Origin: Gelidibacter gilvus
GTDB lineage: Bacteria; Bacteroidota; Bacteroidia; Flavobacteriales; Flavobacteriaceae
Length of the DNA: 64,000 nt
Direction: 5' to 3'
Assembly (NCBI RefSeq): GCF_004115975.1
Contig: NZ_SDDZ01000014.1
Coordinates: forward strand, 1-64,000
This document shows positions 16,445-24,867 of this stretch, piece by piece (the stretch's first letter is position 1; the number at the start of each line of letters is the position of its first letter). Position numbers and translations under genes: made by a program. Under the pieces are notes generated by a model that worked only from the letters and a program-made list of their open reading frames with translations, had not been told where the DNA came from and did not search any database.

Positions 16445-16765
16445 AAGGTTGTTACCTAAAGATTGCCGCGTCGCTCCTTTGTCGCTCCTCGCAATGACGG
16501 AATCAACGGGCTTGCACTCCCACCCAAGGAGCATTGCGGGGAGCAAACCCACAACCCTGGCGTCATTGCGAGGACGCAGGACGAAGCAATCTCATGGTTG
16601 GGTAGTCCAACAAACAGATGACTATTATTATGTAATTAGGTGTTCCAGCTGTCGCTAAGGTTAAGGGCGGGCCGGCGTGTATGCTTTGCATTTGCTAAGT
16701 AACTCTTGCGCCGATTTGAAAGATCAAGTGTTTCTCACTATGTTGGCGTTTTACGCCAGCAGTGT
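16445..16765. repeat. Composite dispersed repeat, partial copy
   Basis: It carries the inverse word GATTGCCGCGTCGCTCC (16462) ending CCTCGCAATGACGG. The direct word CGTCATTGCGAGGACGCAGG (16561) ends GAAGCAATCTCAT. CAACAAACAGATGACTA leads into TAGGTGTT (about 16609-16642), and ATGCTTTGCATTTGCTAAGT lies at about 16680. The hairpin TGTTGGCG/CGCCAGCA is at 16741-16761. The block shares its order with the copies at 1.9-2.4, 18.4 and 22.4 kb. A decayed hairpin lies just before it near 16383-16405. A 69-codon frame across it is a repeat artefact. Confidence 0.85.
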
Positions 16766-16951
16766 TTGGTTATTTAGTCTTTCTGGGGCATTTGTAGGCT
16801 AGTTTGTTGGGTTGTTTTTGGAGCCATCAGCAAAGGCAGAATAGTATAAATTATTTATTATATACTTTCGTTGGGCTATGGCAGATTTATTCCTTTGTAA
16901 TTGTTCGATGGATTTAAATTGTTGGTAACAAACACTAACAATAGCTGAAAT

Positions 16952-17024
16952 AAACCACCTCGTCTGCAATTTCTTTTCTGAAATTGCATCCACTCCTCCT
17001 TGGGAAGGAGGAGAATTAATGAAT
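16952..17024. repeat. Double-hairpin repeat, copy 2
   Basis: It is nearly identical to 15870-15941, with both stems intact and the second loop changed to GGG. The following AATTAATGAAT is also kept, but the reading frame after that ATG ends after six codons, so it is not a conserved gene start. Confidence 0.88.
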
Positions 17025-17050
17025 ACTGCAATAATTTAATGCTTTGAAGA

Positions 17051-17095
17051 TGTTGGTGAAAAACACCAACACTGGCGGAAACACCAACAATGGCT
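17051..17095. repeat. GTTGGTG/CACCAAC hairpin plus half-copy
   Basis: TGTTGGTG (17051-17058) pairs perfectly with CACCAACA (17064-17071). A truncated second unit (GGCGGAAACACCAACAATGGC) follows. The arrangement of double-hairpin repeat, then this hairpin about 30-50 bp later, also occurs at 15870-16000. The 130 bp to the fic gene contain several GTGTATAGATATG-like words that may be operator sites. Confidence 0.75.
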
Positions 17096-17226
17096 GCGTA
17101 GAAACCAGCAGCAATGTTAGAAATATACAAATGTGTATAGATATGTTACTTTTTGTTACACATAAGTGAGATATGTATAGAAAATCCAATTATCTTTACA
17201 CGTATAGGTATGCAAAATAATAAACA

Positions 17227-18288
17227 ATGAATTGGAAACTCCAAAATCTGCCATATTCCGTTGACTTAGAAACTCTAAAGGTGCTTAAGCTTTTACCGGA
17301 AGCACACAGGGCTTTAGCCGAATTAAAAGGAGTTGCACAATCAATTCCTCGACAAGATATTTTAATAAACACATTGGCCATACAGGAGGCGAAAGATAGT
17401 TCGGAAGTAGAAAATATTGTAACGACCCACGATGAGATTTACAAAGCCAGTATGGGTATAGAGAGTGTGACCTCTAGTCAGGCCAAAGAAGTGCAGAACT
17501 ACATAGTGGCCATGAAAACAGGTTTTGCTACCGTAGCGAAGAATCATTTTTTATCCATAAATCACATTAAGCAAATTCAGCAAATACTAGAAAATAATAA
17601 TGCGGGATTTAGAAGGGTACCTGGCACCACACTTAAAAACAAAAATACTGATGCTATTGTTTATACGCCGCCCCAAAGCCATGAGGATATTGTAAAACTC
17701 ATGCAAAACTTGGAGGTCTTTATTAATGTAGAAGAAAATTTACCTATAGATCATCTTATTAAAATGGCGCTGTTTCATTTTCAATTTGAAAGTATTCATC
17801 CATTTTATGATGGGAATGGGCGTACGGGAAGAATTTTAAATATTTTATACCTTATACAATATCAATTGTTGGATACTCCTATTTTGTATTTGAGCAAATA
17901 TATTATCCAGCATAAAAACCAGTATTACCAGTTGCTGCAAAAGGTGCGCGACACAGGAGAATGGGAAGACTATCTGTGTTATATGCTTACTGCTATTACC
18001 GAAACGTCAAAAGACACTTTGGAGAAAGTGAGGAACATCAAAAAAGCCATGGCAGACTATAAGATGCTCTTGCGTGAAAATTATAAATTTTACAGTCAAG
18101 ATTTGTTGAATCATTTGTTTAAGCAGCCATACACCAAAATAGAGTTTTTACAAAATGAGCTACATATATCTCGTATCACGGCGGCCAATTATTTAAATCA
18201 GTTGGCTACTGATGGCCATTTGGTAAAACATAAAATAGGACGTACCAATTATTATGTAAACCATGCAGTACTTAAAGCCTTGAATTAA
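17227..18288 (+). CDS. Fic-family adenylyltransferase with inhibitory motif and C-terminal winged helix, 353 aa
   Basis: The catalytic motif HPFYDGNGRTGR lies at 191-202 and is intact, so AMP transfer from ATP to a target hydroxyl is predicted. The N-terminal region carries SSEVEN at 58-63, matching the inhibitory helix (S/T)xxxE(G/N) of self-inhibited Fic proteins with the motif N-terminal to the Fic core. Residues about 290-350 form a winged-helix segment (KIEFLQNELHISRITAANYLNQL), common in stand-alone bacterial Fic proteins. No antitoxin-like small gene is adjacent, which fits intramolecular control. It stands alone between repeats. The target is unknown. Confidence 0.92.
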   Translation: MNWKLQNLPYSVDLETLKVLKLLPEAHRALAELKGVAQSIPRQDILINTLAIQEAKDSSEVENIVTTHDEIYKASMGIESVTSSQAKEVQNYIVAMKTGFATVAKNHFLSINHIKQIQQILENNNAGFRRVPGTTLKNKNTDAIVYTPPQSHEDIVKLMQNLEVFINVEENLPIDHLIKMALFHFQFESIHPFYDGNGRTGRILNILYLIQYQLLDTPILYLSKYIIQHKNQYYQLLQKVRDTGEWEDYLCYMLTAITETSKDTLEKVRNIKKAMADYKMLLRENYKFYSQDLLNHLFKQPYTKIEFLQNELHISRITAANYLNQLATDGHLVKHKIGRTNYYVNHAVLKALN

Positions 18289-19253
18289 ACTCTGAATGGG
18301 CTGATTTGCATTAAGAGGTTAGAGAAATGTTTGGGGATTGTGAAGAAACTATTTAAACGTGTTGATACGAGTAGGGAATCGGCAAACTCTAGGTTGATCA
18401 GCCTCATTTGACAGATTACTAACAACTTATTATTTTTATATTTAGGTGTAAGTATATGCTTTGCATTTGCTACGTCGCTCTTGCGCCGCTTTTAAAGATC
18501 AAGCGCTTCTCACCATGTTGGTGTTTTAAACCAGAAGTGTTGGAGCCCTTAGTTCTTTTCGGACATTTGTATATTATTGTATTTTGTTTTTTTGGAATGA
18601 GACCATCATGGGTAGGATAAAATAATTACCTCTAGTTATATCTACATTGCCATCCGTTTTATCTGGACTATAAATTGAAGTGTTGGTGGAAAACACCAAC
18701 AATGGCGCAGATTAATTAAGGCTTTTCAAACACCTCTTTCTTTACCTTCGTTTCACTACGGTAAAATCATTTCCCAGTTCTTGTTCAAACTCCATTTCAA
18801 ACTCCCCTTTCTTTACCTTCGTTGCACTACGGTAAATTCATTCCCCTCTTCATCTGAAGAGGGGAGCTGGATTGTGAGTTTTCATTTTGTTTTGTGAGTT
18901 TTTTATAAACCTCTTCTTTCAATAAAGTGAATATGATGGCTTAGTCAGGGAAATTATCACAAGATATTAAAACTAAACCTGTTGCTCCTCCCTTTAGTCA
19001 AAGGGAGGTGGCTAAACCGACGGTAGGAGGTTTAGACGGAGGGTTTGCGAATCCTAACTTCAATCACCTGTTATTCATGTTAATTAACTACATCAAATAA
19101 ACCCACCCCAATTTTACAACTATTAATCCCCATAGTTCGCTCAATTTTTTTATATTAGTTTTTTGATTCATGGCGAGATATATTCTGAACATTCCTAAAG
19201 TAGAATCTCGTCATTCTGCCAGCGTATGACTTTTTTAATGCTTAACATATGAT
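18289..19253. repeat. Repeat-filled gap before the glycan locus
   Basis: It contains a partial composite repeat (18413-18545, with ACAGATTACTAACA, ATGCTTTGCATTTGC and a decayed hairpin). It also has a TGTTGGTG/CACCAACA hairpin (18681-18701) and two 71-bp units with the CCCCTCTTC hairpin (18725-18864). Another hairpin, CTCCCTTT/AAAGGGAG, lies near 18988-19007. No gene is seen. The last 200 bp are repeat-free and should hold the promoter of the first glycan gene. ATTCT/AGAAT (19182-19186 with 19202-19206) can form a leader hairpin there. Confidence 0.8.
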
Positions 19254-20177
19254 ATGACAAATTTCTTGATCACTGGTGGTGCCGGTAATATTGGAAGTGC
19301 CTTGGCCGCAAAATTGGCCGAAACTGAGAACTATAAGATTGTCATTGTCGATAATCTGTCCACAGGCCATATCCATAAAATGCCGAAATCTGACAATGTG
19401 ATCTTTATCAATGCTGATGTCAATATCTACAAGGATATCCTCCCTGTGTTTGGTCGTTTTGATTTTGATTATGTCTTTCACTTTGCTGCCGTGGTCGGTG
19501 TACAACGCACTTTAGAACATCCCATTGGGGTATTGGAGGATATTGAAGGCATCAAAAATGTTTTGGCGCTTTCAAAAAGTTCAGGGGTTAAGCGGGTGTT
19601 CTTTTCCAGTTCATCGGAAGTGTACGGCGAACCCTTTGAAATCCCACAGAACGAAAACACCACCCCATTAAACTCACGACTGCCTTACGCCATAGTAAAA
19701 AATGTTGGCGAAGCCTTTTTTAGATCTTATGAAAAGGAATACGGACTACCTTATACTATTTTTCGATTCTTCAACACCTACGGGCCGCATCAAAGCCAAG
19801 ACTTTGTCGTCCCTAAGTTTTTGAAGGCTGCTATGGCTGACAAACCTATTGAGATCCATGGGGATGGCCTGCAGACCCGATCATTCTGTTATATTGAGGA
19901 TACCATTGCCACCTGCATCAAAACCCTACACCGCCATTATGAAAACAGTGTCCTAAATGTTGGAAATGATCGTGAAATGAGTGTTTTGGAACTCGCCCAG
20001 GAAATTATCAAGGTCACTGGCTCCAATTCGGAAATTATCCATTTACCTGCTCTAATTGAAGGCGATATGCGCCGCCGTTGTCCTGATGTGACCAAAATGA
20101 AAGCCATTTTACATCGGGAGTTGACGAGCTTGGACGAGGGTTTGAATAAAATGATTCAATACTACAAGCTCGATTAA
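19254..20177 (+). CDS. NAD-dependent nucleotide-sugar epimerase/dehydratase (extended SDR), 307 aa
   Basis: The Rossmann motif GGAGNIG is at 8-14, the catalytic Ser region SSSSEVYG at 118-125, and the catalytic pair YAIVK at 145-149. TYGPHQ and GDGLQTRSFCYIEDT follow, as in UDP-glucose 4-epimerase and UDP-glucuronate decarboxylase relatives. It makes a nucleotide-sugar precursor in the cytoplasm. Exact substrate cannot be told from sequence alone. It is the first gene of the plus-strand glycan locus, followed 48 bp later by an FkbM methyltransferase. GC content is higher than in the genes that follow. Confidence 0.88.
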   Translation: MTNFLITGGAGNIGSALAAKLAETENYKIVIVDNLSTGHIHKMPKSDNVIFINADVNIYKDILPVFGRFDFDYVFHFAAVVGVQRTLEHPIGVLEDIEGIKNVLALSKSSGVKRVFFSSSSEVYGEPFEIPQNENTTPLNSRLPYAIVKNVGEAFFRSYEKEYGLPYTIFRFFNTYGPHQSQDFVVPKFLKAAMADKPIEIHGDGLQTRSFCYIEDTIATCIKTLHRHYENSVLNVGNDREMSVLELAQEIIKVTGSNSEIIHLPALIEGDMRRRCPDVTKMKAILHRELTSLDEGLNKMIQYYKLD

Positions 20178-20225
20178 TTTTTTGTGAATTTTAAAATTTA
20201 AAGTTAATGAAAGTAATTGCACATA

Positions 20226-21092
20226 ATGAATAAACACTATTTCAAAAGACCGTTTTATCATCTCGCTGGTAGAGCGTCTAAGATTTTAAGAAATTTTCAA
20301 ATATCTCAGGACAAAAAAATAAAACTGAAAGAGGATAAACTGTGGAATGATTTATTTAAAGGAGACGCCTGTTTTAAATTTGAGCTGCATAATATTTTTA
20401 TGAATTTATATAAAGACAGCATATTATCGAGAATCATTTACAATGGATTTGAAAAAGATGAAATAGACTTCATTATGTCCACATTAAAAAAAGATGATAT
20501 TTTTATCGACATCGGAAGTAACATTGGATTGTTTTCTTTGATAGCTTCGCATATTGTCGGAGAGAAAGGAAAAGTCATCTGTTTTGAACCTTCTCCAGTG
20601 ACATTTGAGCGTCTTAAGGAAAATGTAAAATTGAACAATTTTGACAATATTGATTGTAGAAACATAGGCTTATCAAATAAGAAGGATGAATTAAGCTTTT
20701 ATATTTCAGAGAATGGACATGACGCATGGAATTCTTTTGCCCCTAGTACTGACAATAAATTAGAAGATGCAATAATGGTTCAAGTTTCAACCTTAGACCA
20801 TGAACTTCGCAAAATTGATAAAGAGCAAATTAGTTTAGTTAAAATAGATGTTGAAGGATGGGAAAAGTTTGTGCTCAGTGGCGGTATAGAGTTTTTTACC
20901 AAATATAATCCTGTTGTGATGGTCGAATTTACGGAAGAGAACACTTTTAATGCCGGTTATCCTGTTCAAGAAATTTTTGACATTATGCAAGATTGGGGGT
21001 ATCAATGGCACAGAATAGTAAATAATAGGTTGATAGTGGAAACAAAAAAGATGCGTTACCCATATGTAAATTTAGTTGCTATAAAAAATTAG
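20226..21092 (+). CDS. FkbM-family methyltransferase, 288 aa
   Basis: The SAM-binding motif FIDIGSNIGLFSLIA and the acidic strand VICFEPSPVTFERLKENV are present, followed by VKIDVEGWEKFVLSG, which is diagnostic for FkbM enzymes. It probably O-methylates a sugar of the surface glycan. I prefer the ATG at 20226; an in-frame TTG three codons upstream is possible but less likely. It is AT-rich compared with the preceding SDR gene. A second FkbM gene lies on the far side of the ABC exporter. Confidence 0.88.
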   Translation: MNKHYFKRPFYHLAGRASKILRNFQISQDKKIKLKEDKLWNDLFKGDACFKFELHNIFMNLYKDSILSRIIYNGFEKDEIDFIMSTLKKDDIFIDIGSNIGLFSLIASHIVGEKGKVICFEPSPVTFERLKENVKLNNFDNIDCRNIGLSNKKDELSFYISENGHDAWNSFAPSTDNKLEDAIMVQVSTLDHELRKIDKEQISLVKIDVEGWEKFVLSGGIEFFTKYNPVVMVEFTEENTFNAGYPVQEIFDIMQDWGYQWHRIVNNRLIVETKKMRYPYVNLVAIKN

Positions 21093-21163
21093 ACGCCTAA
21101 ATTATGTAAATATAATGTGCCGAAACGCCTCTAAATAATAAGGTTTAACTCCATATTTTCTAT

Positions 21164-21171
21164 TATATTTG
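21164..21171 (+). promoter_or_regulatory. Promoter -7 element for wzm
   Basis: TATATTTG matches the Bacteroidota -7 consensus TAnnTTTG exactly and lies 25 bp before the ATG of the exporter permease. A clear -33 TTTG is not visible at the usual distance (GGTTTAAC is nearest). Confidence 0.45.
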
Positions 21172-21196
21172 CCCAGTTAAAAATGCAACTCATCTC

Positions 21197-22057
21197 ATGA
21201 CACCACAGGATCAATGGTTGTACACCATTTCTTCAAAACATAAACTTATTGACCTTAATTTTAAGGAAATTTGGCGTTATAGAGATTTGCTGATCCTTTT
21301 TGTAAAAAGAGATATCGTCACGGTCTACAAACAAACTATTTTAGGCCCTTTGTGGTATGTGATTCAGCCCTTGTTCACTTCGGTTATTTTTACCTTGATT
21401 TTTAATAATCTTGGGAATATCCAAACCGGAGGTGTGCCGCCGTTTCTTTTTAATTTAGCAGGAATTACGGCCTGGAACTATTTTAGGGAATGCCTCACGG
21501 GGACCTCAAGTACCTTTACGTCCAATCAAGGTATTTTTGGAAAAGTCTATTTTCCAAGGGTGATTATGCCCATGTCCATCACGATTTCCAATCTTTTAAA
21601 GTTTGGAATTCAATTAGGGATTTTTATCGGTTTTTATATTTATTACGCGTTTCAAGGGCAGACTTTTGGGTTTAACAGCCATATCTTTTTACTTCCTGTA
21701 TATATTATAATGATGGCCTTATTGGGCTTGGGCCTGGGGATGATCATCTCCTCCATGACCACTAAATATAGAGATTTAACCGTGTTGGTTGGTTTTGGCG
21801 TGCAATTGTTGATGTATGTCTCTGCGGTGCCTTATCCGGTAAGTGAGGCAAAAGCCAAATTTCCGAGTACTGTGGCGCTCATTGTTGAGTATAATCCGTT
21901 GACCCAAATTATAGAAGGCTTTAGAGTCATGCTTTTAAATACGGGTTCTTTTAGCTGGTTTGGATTTAGTTATACCTTAATCATTAGTTTGGTCCTGTTT
22001 TTAATAGGATTGGTTATATTTAACAAAACGGAGAAAACATTTATAGATACGGTGTAG
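21197..22057 (+). CDS. wzm: ABC-2 type polysaccharide export permease (Wzm), 286 aa
   Basis: An amphipathic N-terminus (LIDLNFKEIWRYRDLLILFV) and the motif KQTILGPLWYVIQP precede about six membrane segments, as in O-antigen and teichoic acid ABC permeases. Near the end YNPLTQIIEGFR is typical of this family. It works with the Wzt ATPase to export lipid-linked glycan across the inner membrane. Wzm and Wzt genes are usually adjacent, but here 564 bp of repeats separate them. The stop codon is followed within about 80 bp by the repeat block. Confidence 0.93.
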   Translation: MTPQDQWLYTISSKHKLIDLNFKEIWRYRDLLILFVKRDIVTVYKQTILGPLWYVIQPLFTSVIFTLIFNNLGNIQTGGVPPFLFNLAGITAWNYFRECLTGTSSTFTSNQGIFGKVYFPRVIMPMSITISNLLKFGIQLGIFIGFYIYYAFQGQTFGFNSHIFLLPVYIIMMALLGLGLGMIISSMTTKYRDLTVLVGFGVQLLMYVSAVPYPVSEAKAKFPSTVALIVEYNPLTQIIEGFRVMLLNTGSFSWFGFSYTLIISLVLFLIGLVIFNKTEKTFIDTV

Positions 22058-22621
22058 TAGGCATTTGGGACCCGCCCCGAACGTACCTTTTCCTGCCCGA
22101 ATGATTTCGTTCAGGCGGGCGGTTCGGGCGAGTTAGGGATTAGTTGTGAGAGGTGAGAGGTGAGAGGTGAGAGGTGACGATTAACGATTAACGATTGAAG
22201 ATTGTTGAATAACGAATAACAAATAACGGTCAACTCTAATCAGGGATGTTCAATGAGGAGAGAGTGAGAGGTGAGTTGGTAGAGGATAGAAAATAGAGTA
22301 AAGAATAAAGAAGGCAAAACAAACAATAACGAGCTTTCATTGAGGAGCCGCTCCACCCAAGCGTCATTGCGAGGGCTCCCCACAATAGCTTCATTGCGAG
22401 GACTCCCACCCAAGCGTCATTGCGAGGACGCAGGACGAAGCAATCTCATCAATGGGAAGCCGTAACTTTGAGATTACTAACGCATAACTGTTTTAATATT
22501 TAGGTGTTAGTGAATGCTTCGCATTTGCCGCGTCGTTCCTGCGTCACTCCTCGCAATGACGGCAAAATTAAGACGCTCACATTGACGAAAGAATAATAAA
22601 TAAACAAGAACTAATACGAAC
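22058..22621. repeat. Composite dispersed repeat, long copy 2, between wzm and wzt
   Basis: In order it has a GC-rich palindromic element (about 22070-22131), GGGATTAGTTGTGAGAGG (22136) with four GTGAGAG units, and GATTAACGATT words. GGTCAACTCTAATCAGGG (about 22228) and a purine-rich tract follow. The CATTGCGAGG words include a full copy at 22415-22449. GATTACTAACGCATAACTG leads into TAGGTGTT, and the inverse word TTGCCGCGTCGTTCCTGCG starts at about 22527. It parallels 1850-2375 over roughly 400 bp. No gene is present. Confidence 0.88.
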
Positions 22622-23890
22622 ATGATCATTTTAAAAGCCGAAAACATCAGCAAGCAATACCGATTAGGTACTGTGGGTACGGGCACCATCAGTCATGACC
22701 TGAACCGTTGGTGGCATAAGGTGCGTGGTAAGGATGATCCATTTTTGAAAGTAGGAGAATCTAATGACCGCAACACAAAAGGAAATTCAGAATACGTGTG
22801 GGCTTTACAAGACATCAACTTTGAAGTGCAACGTGGTGAAGTCTTAGGCATTATCGGGAAAAACGGCGCAGGTAAATCCACCTTATTGAAAATTTTATCC
22901 CGTGTGACCAGCCCAACTACTGGCGAAATTAAAACTAAAGGCCGGATTGCATCTTTATTGGAAGTAGGCACAGGCTTTCATCCTGAAATGACAGGGCGTG
23001 AAAATGTGTATTTGAATGGAGCCATTTTGGGGATGACCAAAAAGGAAATAAAAGCTAAGGAAGAAGAAATTATTGCGTTTTCTGGATGTGAGCGTTATAT
23101 TGACACGCCAGTTAAGCGCTACAGTAGCGGGATGCGTGTACGCTTGGCATTTGCCGTGGCGGCGCATTTAGAACCAGATATTTTGGTGATTGATGAGGTG
23201 TTAGCGGTTGGGGATGCCGAGTTCCAAAAGAAGGCGGTTGGGAAGATGCAGGATATTAGTAGAGGTGAAGGACGGACGGTGTTGTTTGTGAGTCATAATA
23301 TGGCGGCGGTGAAAAGTTTGTGCACGCGAGCGATTGTTTTGGAACATGGTGTTGTTGTTTTTAATGGAAATACAGATGATGCTGTTTCTTATTACTTATC
23401 AAATTCTCAAACTTTTAATTCTTTATTGGAAGATAGAACAGATAGAATTGGTGATAATTCAAAATTTAAATTTACAAGCATTCATTTGAAGGATCAGTTG
23501 GGTAATTCAGTTGGATCATTAATGTCTGGATTAAGTTGTAGAATTGAAATTAAATTTCAATCGAATGAAATAAATGTTGAAGATATTATTTTTACTGTTG
23601 GAATAAAAGACATTAATGATGAATTAATATGTTTTTGGGCTTCTGATGAAATGGGCTATAAATTGGATAAAAATTTGAATGACATCACTCTTTTTATAAG
23701 CAAATTATTGTTGCGGGGTGGACAATATTCAATTTGGTTATTTTCATCCTATAAAACAACTGCTCAAAACAATTTTTGCGATGTTATAGACAAGGCAATG
23801 ATTTTTAATGTTTTGCCTAGTGATTACTGGAATAAAGGGAAGTTAAATAGGACGAATAGTAAAGTAATAATCGATGGTGAATATATATAG
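22622..23890 (+). CDS. wzt: ABC polysaccharide export ATPase with C-terminal carbohydrate-binding domain (Wzt), 422 aa
   Basis: Walker A GKNGAGKST is at 79-87, the signature YSSGM at 167-171 and Walker B ILVIDE at 187-192, followed by an H-loop VSHN. Residues about 270-422 form a strand-rich extension like the Wzt C-terminal domain that recognises the glycan's end modification in some O-antigens. The N-terminal insertion (residues 20-58) is usual for this family. The last 17 bp overlap the FkbM gene. With an FkbM methyltransferase on each side, a methyl cap read by this domain is plausible but unproven. Confidence 0.92.
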   Translation: MIILKAENISKQYRLGTVGTGTISHDLNRWWHKVRGKDDPFLKVGESNDRNTKGNSEYVWALQDINFEVQRGEVLGIIGKNGAGKSTLLKILSRVTSPTTGEIKTKGRIASLLEVGTGFHPEMTGRENVYLNGAILGMTKKEIKAKEEEIIAFSGCERYIDTPVKRYSSGMRVRLAFAVAAHLEPDILVIDEVLAVGDAEFQKKAVGKMQDISRGEGRTVLFVSHNMAAVKSLCTRAIVLEHGVVVFNGNTDDAVSYYLSNSQTFNSLLEDRTDRIGDNSKFKFTSIHLKDQLGNSVGSLMSGLSCRIEIKFQSNEINVEDIIFTVGIKDINDELICFWASDEMGYKLDKNLNDITLFISKLLLRGGQYSIWLFSSYKTTAQNNFCDVIDKAMIFNVLPSDYWNKGKLNRTNSKVIIDGEYI

Positions 23891-24797
23891 ATTTTATTTA
23901 GCCATTTGCTTATCAAGATTTCTTAAAAATAAATCTTTACGCGGTAAGAAATATCTAACTAAGTTAATAACGATCATCAAACCAAAAGTTAAGTGTGGTA
24001 TGATTGTTAAAACTTTGTATGGTTTTAAACTCGAAATTAATCCCAATTATGATAAGGGAATAGAAACTCAAATTTACAAAACAGGTATTTATGAGGAAGG
24101 AACTTTATGGTGTTTTCAAAAGATTTTAAAAAAAAATGACGTTGTATTTGATATTGGTGCAAACATTGGCTTAACTTCAATTTATGCGAGTAAATTAGTT
24201 GGAAGAAATGGTACAGTGCACGTGTTTGAACCTTTAACGTCCACTTTCGAAATTTTAAAAAGAAATATAAAAGTAAATCGGTTAACAAATGTTAAAACAT
24301 ATAATATAGCTTTAAGTAATCATGAAGGTGTAGGATTAATTTACAAAAACTTGCATATAAATAGGGGGGCCGCGTCGTTAAAAAAATCAATAAATGAAAT
24401 AGGTGAAAATGTAATAATATCAACATTAGATAGATTTGTTTCGACTAACGCTATTGAACTGATAAATTTCATGAAGATAGATGTTGAGGGATCGGAGTAT
24501 GATGTTCTTGAAGGAGGTTTAAATATGCTCAAATCAAAATTTAAACCTATTATTTGTCTTGAATATAGTGAGGATGTTGAAAGCTTAAATAAGATAAAAT
24601 TTTTATATAATTTGCTGAATGTTCAATTGGGTTATGATGTGTTCAAATCAATAAAGGGTAAAGGTCATGTATCACAATTAATTAAAATAAACGACAAATC
24701 TGAATTACCAAAGCACGATAATATTTATTGTTTTCAAAGCTATCATTATTCAGCTATTTCGAAAGATTTATTTTTTGGCCTGAACCTGAATTCATAA
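23874..24797 (+). CDS. Second FkbM-family methyltransferase, 307 aa
   Basis: Motifs VFDIGANIGLTSIYASKLVG, VHVFEPLTSTFEILKRNI and MKIDVEGSEYDVLEGG mark an FkbM enzyme with an intact SAM site. It overlaps wzt by 17 bp, so the two are co-expressed. It is very AT-rich, unlike wzt. Direct coupling to wzt suggests it may methylate the glycan terminus recognised by the Wzt C-terminal domain. That role is inferred from position. Confidence 0.88.
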   Translation: MVNIYRFYLAICLSRFLKNKSLRGKKYLTKLITIIKPKVKCGMIVKTLYGFKLEINPNYDKGIETQIYKTGIYEEGTLWCFQKILKKNDVVFDIGANIGLTSIYASKLVGRNGTVHVFEPLTSTFEILKRNIKVNRLTNVKTYNIALSNHEGVGLIYKNLHINRGAASLKKSINEIGENVIISTLDRFVSTNAIELINFMKIDVEGSEYDVLEGGLNMLKSKFKPIICLEYSEDVESLNKIKFLYNLLNVQLGYDVFKSIKGKGHVSQLIKINDKSELPKHDNIYCFQSYHYSAISKDLFFGLNLNS

Positions 24798-24867
24798 AGT
24801 TTAGTTTTAAAGTTATTTTGTTTAATTAAGATCCAGTAAAACCTTAACTGCAAGGTATCCCTAATAT

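Noticed and set aside
16449-16658. 69-codon plus-strand frame
   Set aside because: It is composed of the dispersed CATTGCGAGG repeat in both orientations.
22058-22621. Insertion sequence between wzm and wzt
   Set aside because: No transposase frame and no clear terminal repeat with target duplication; the sequence is instead the dispersed composite repeat.
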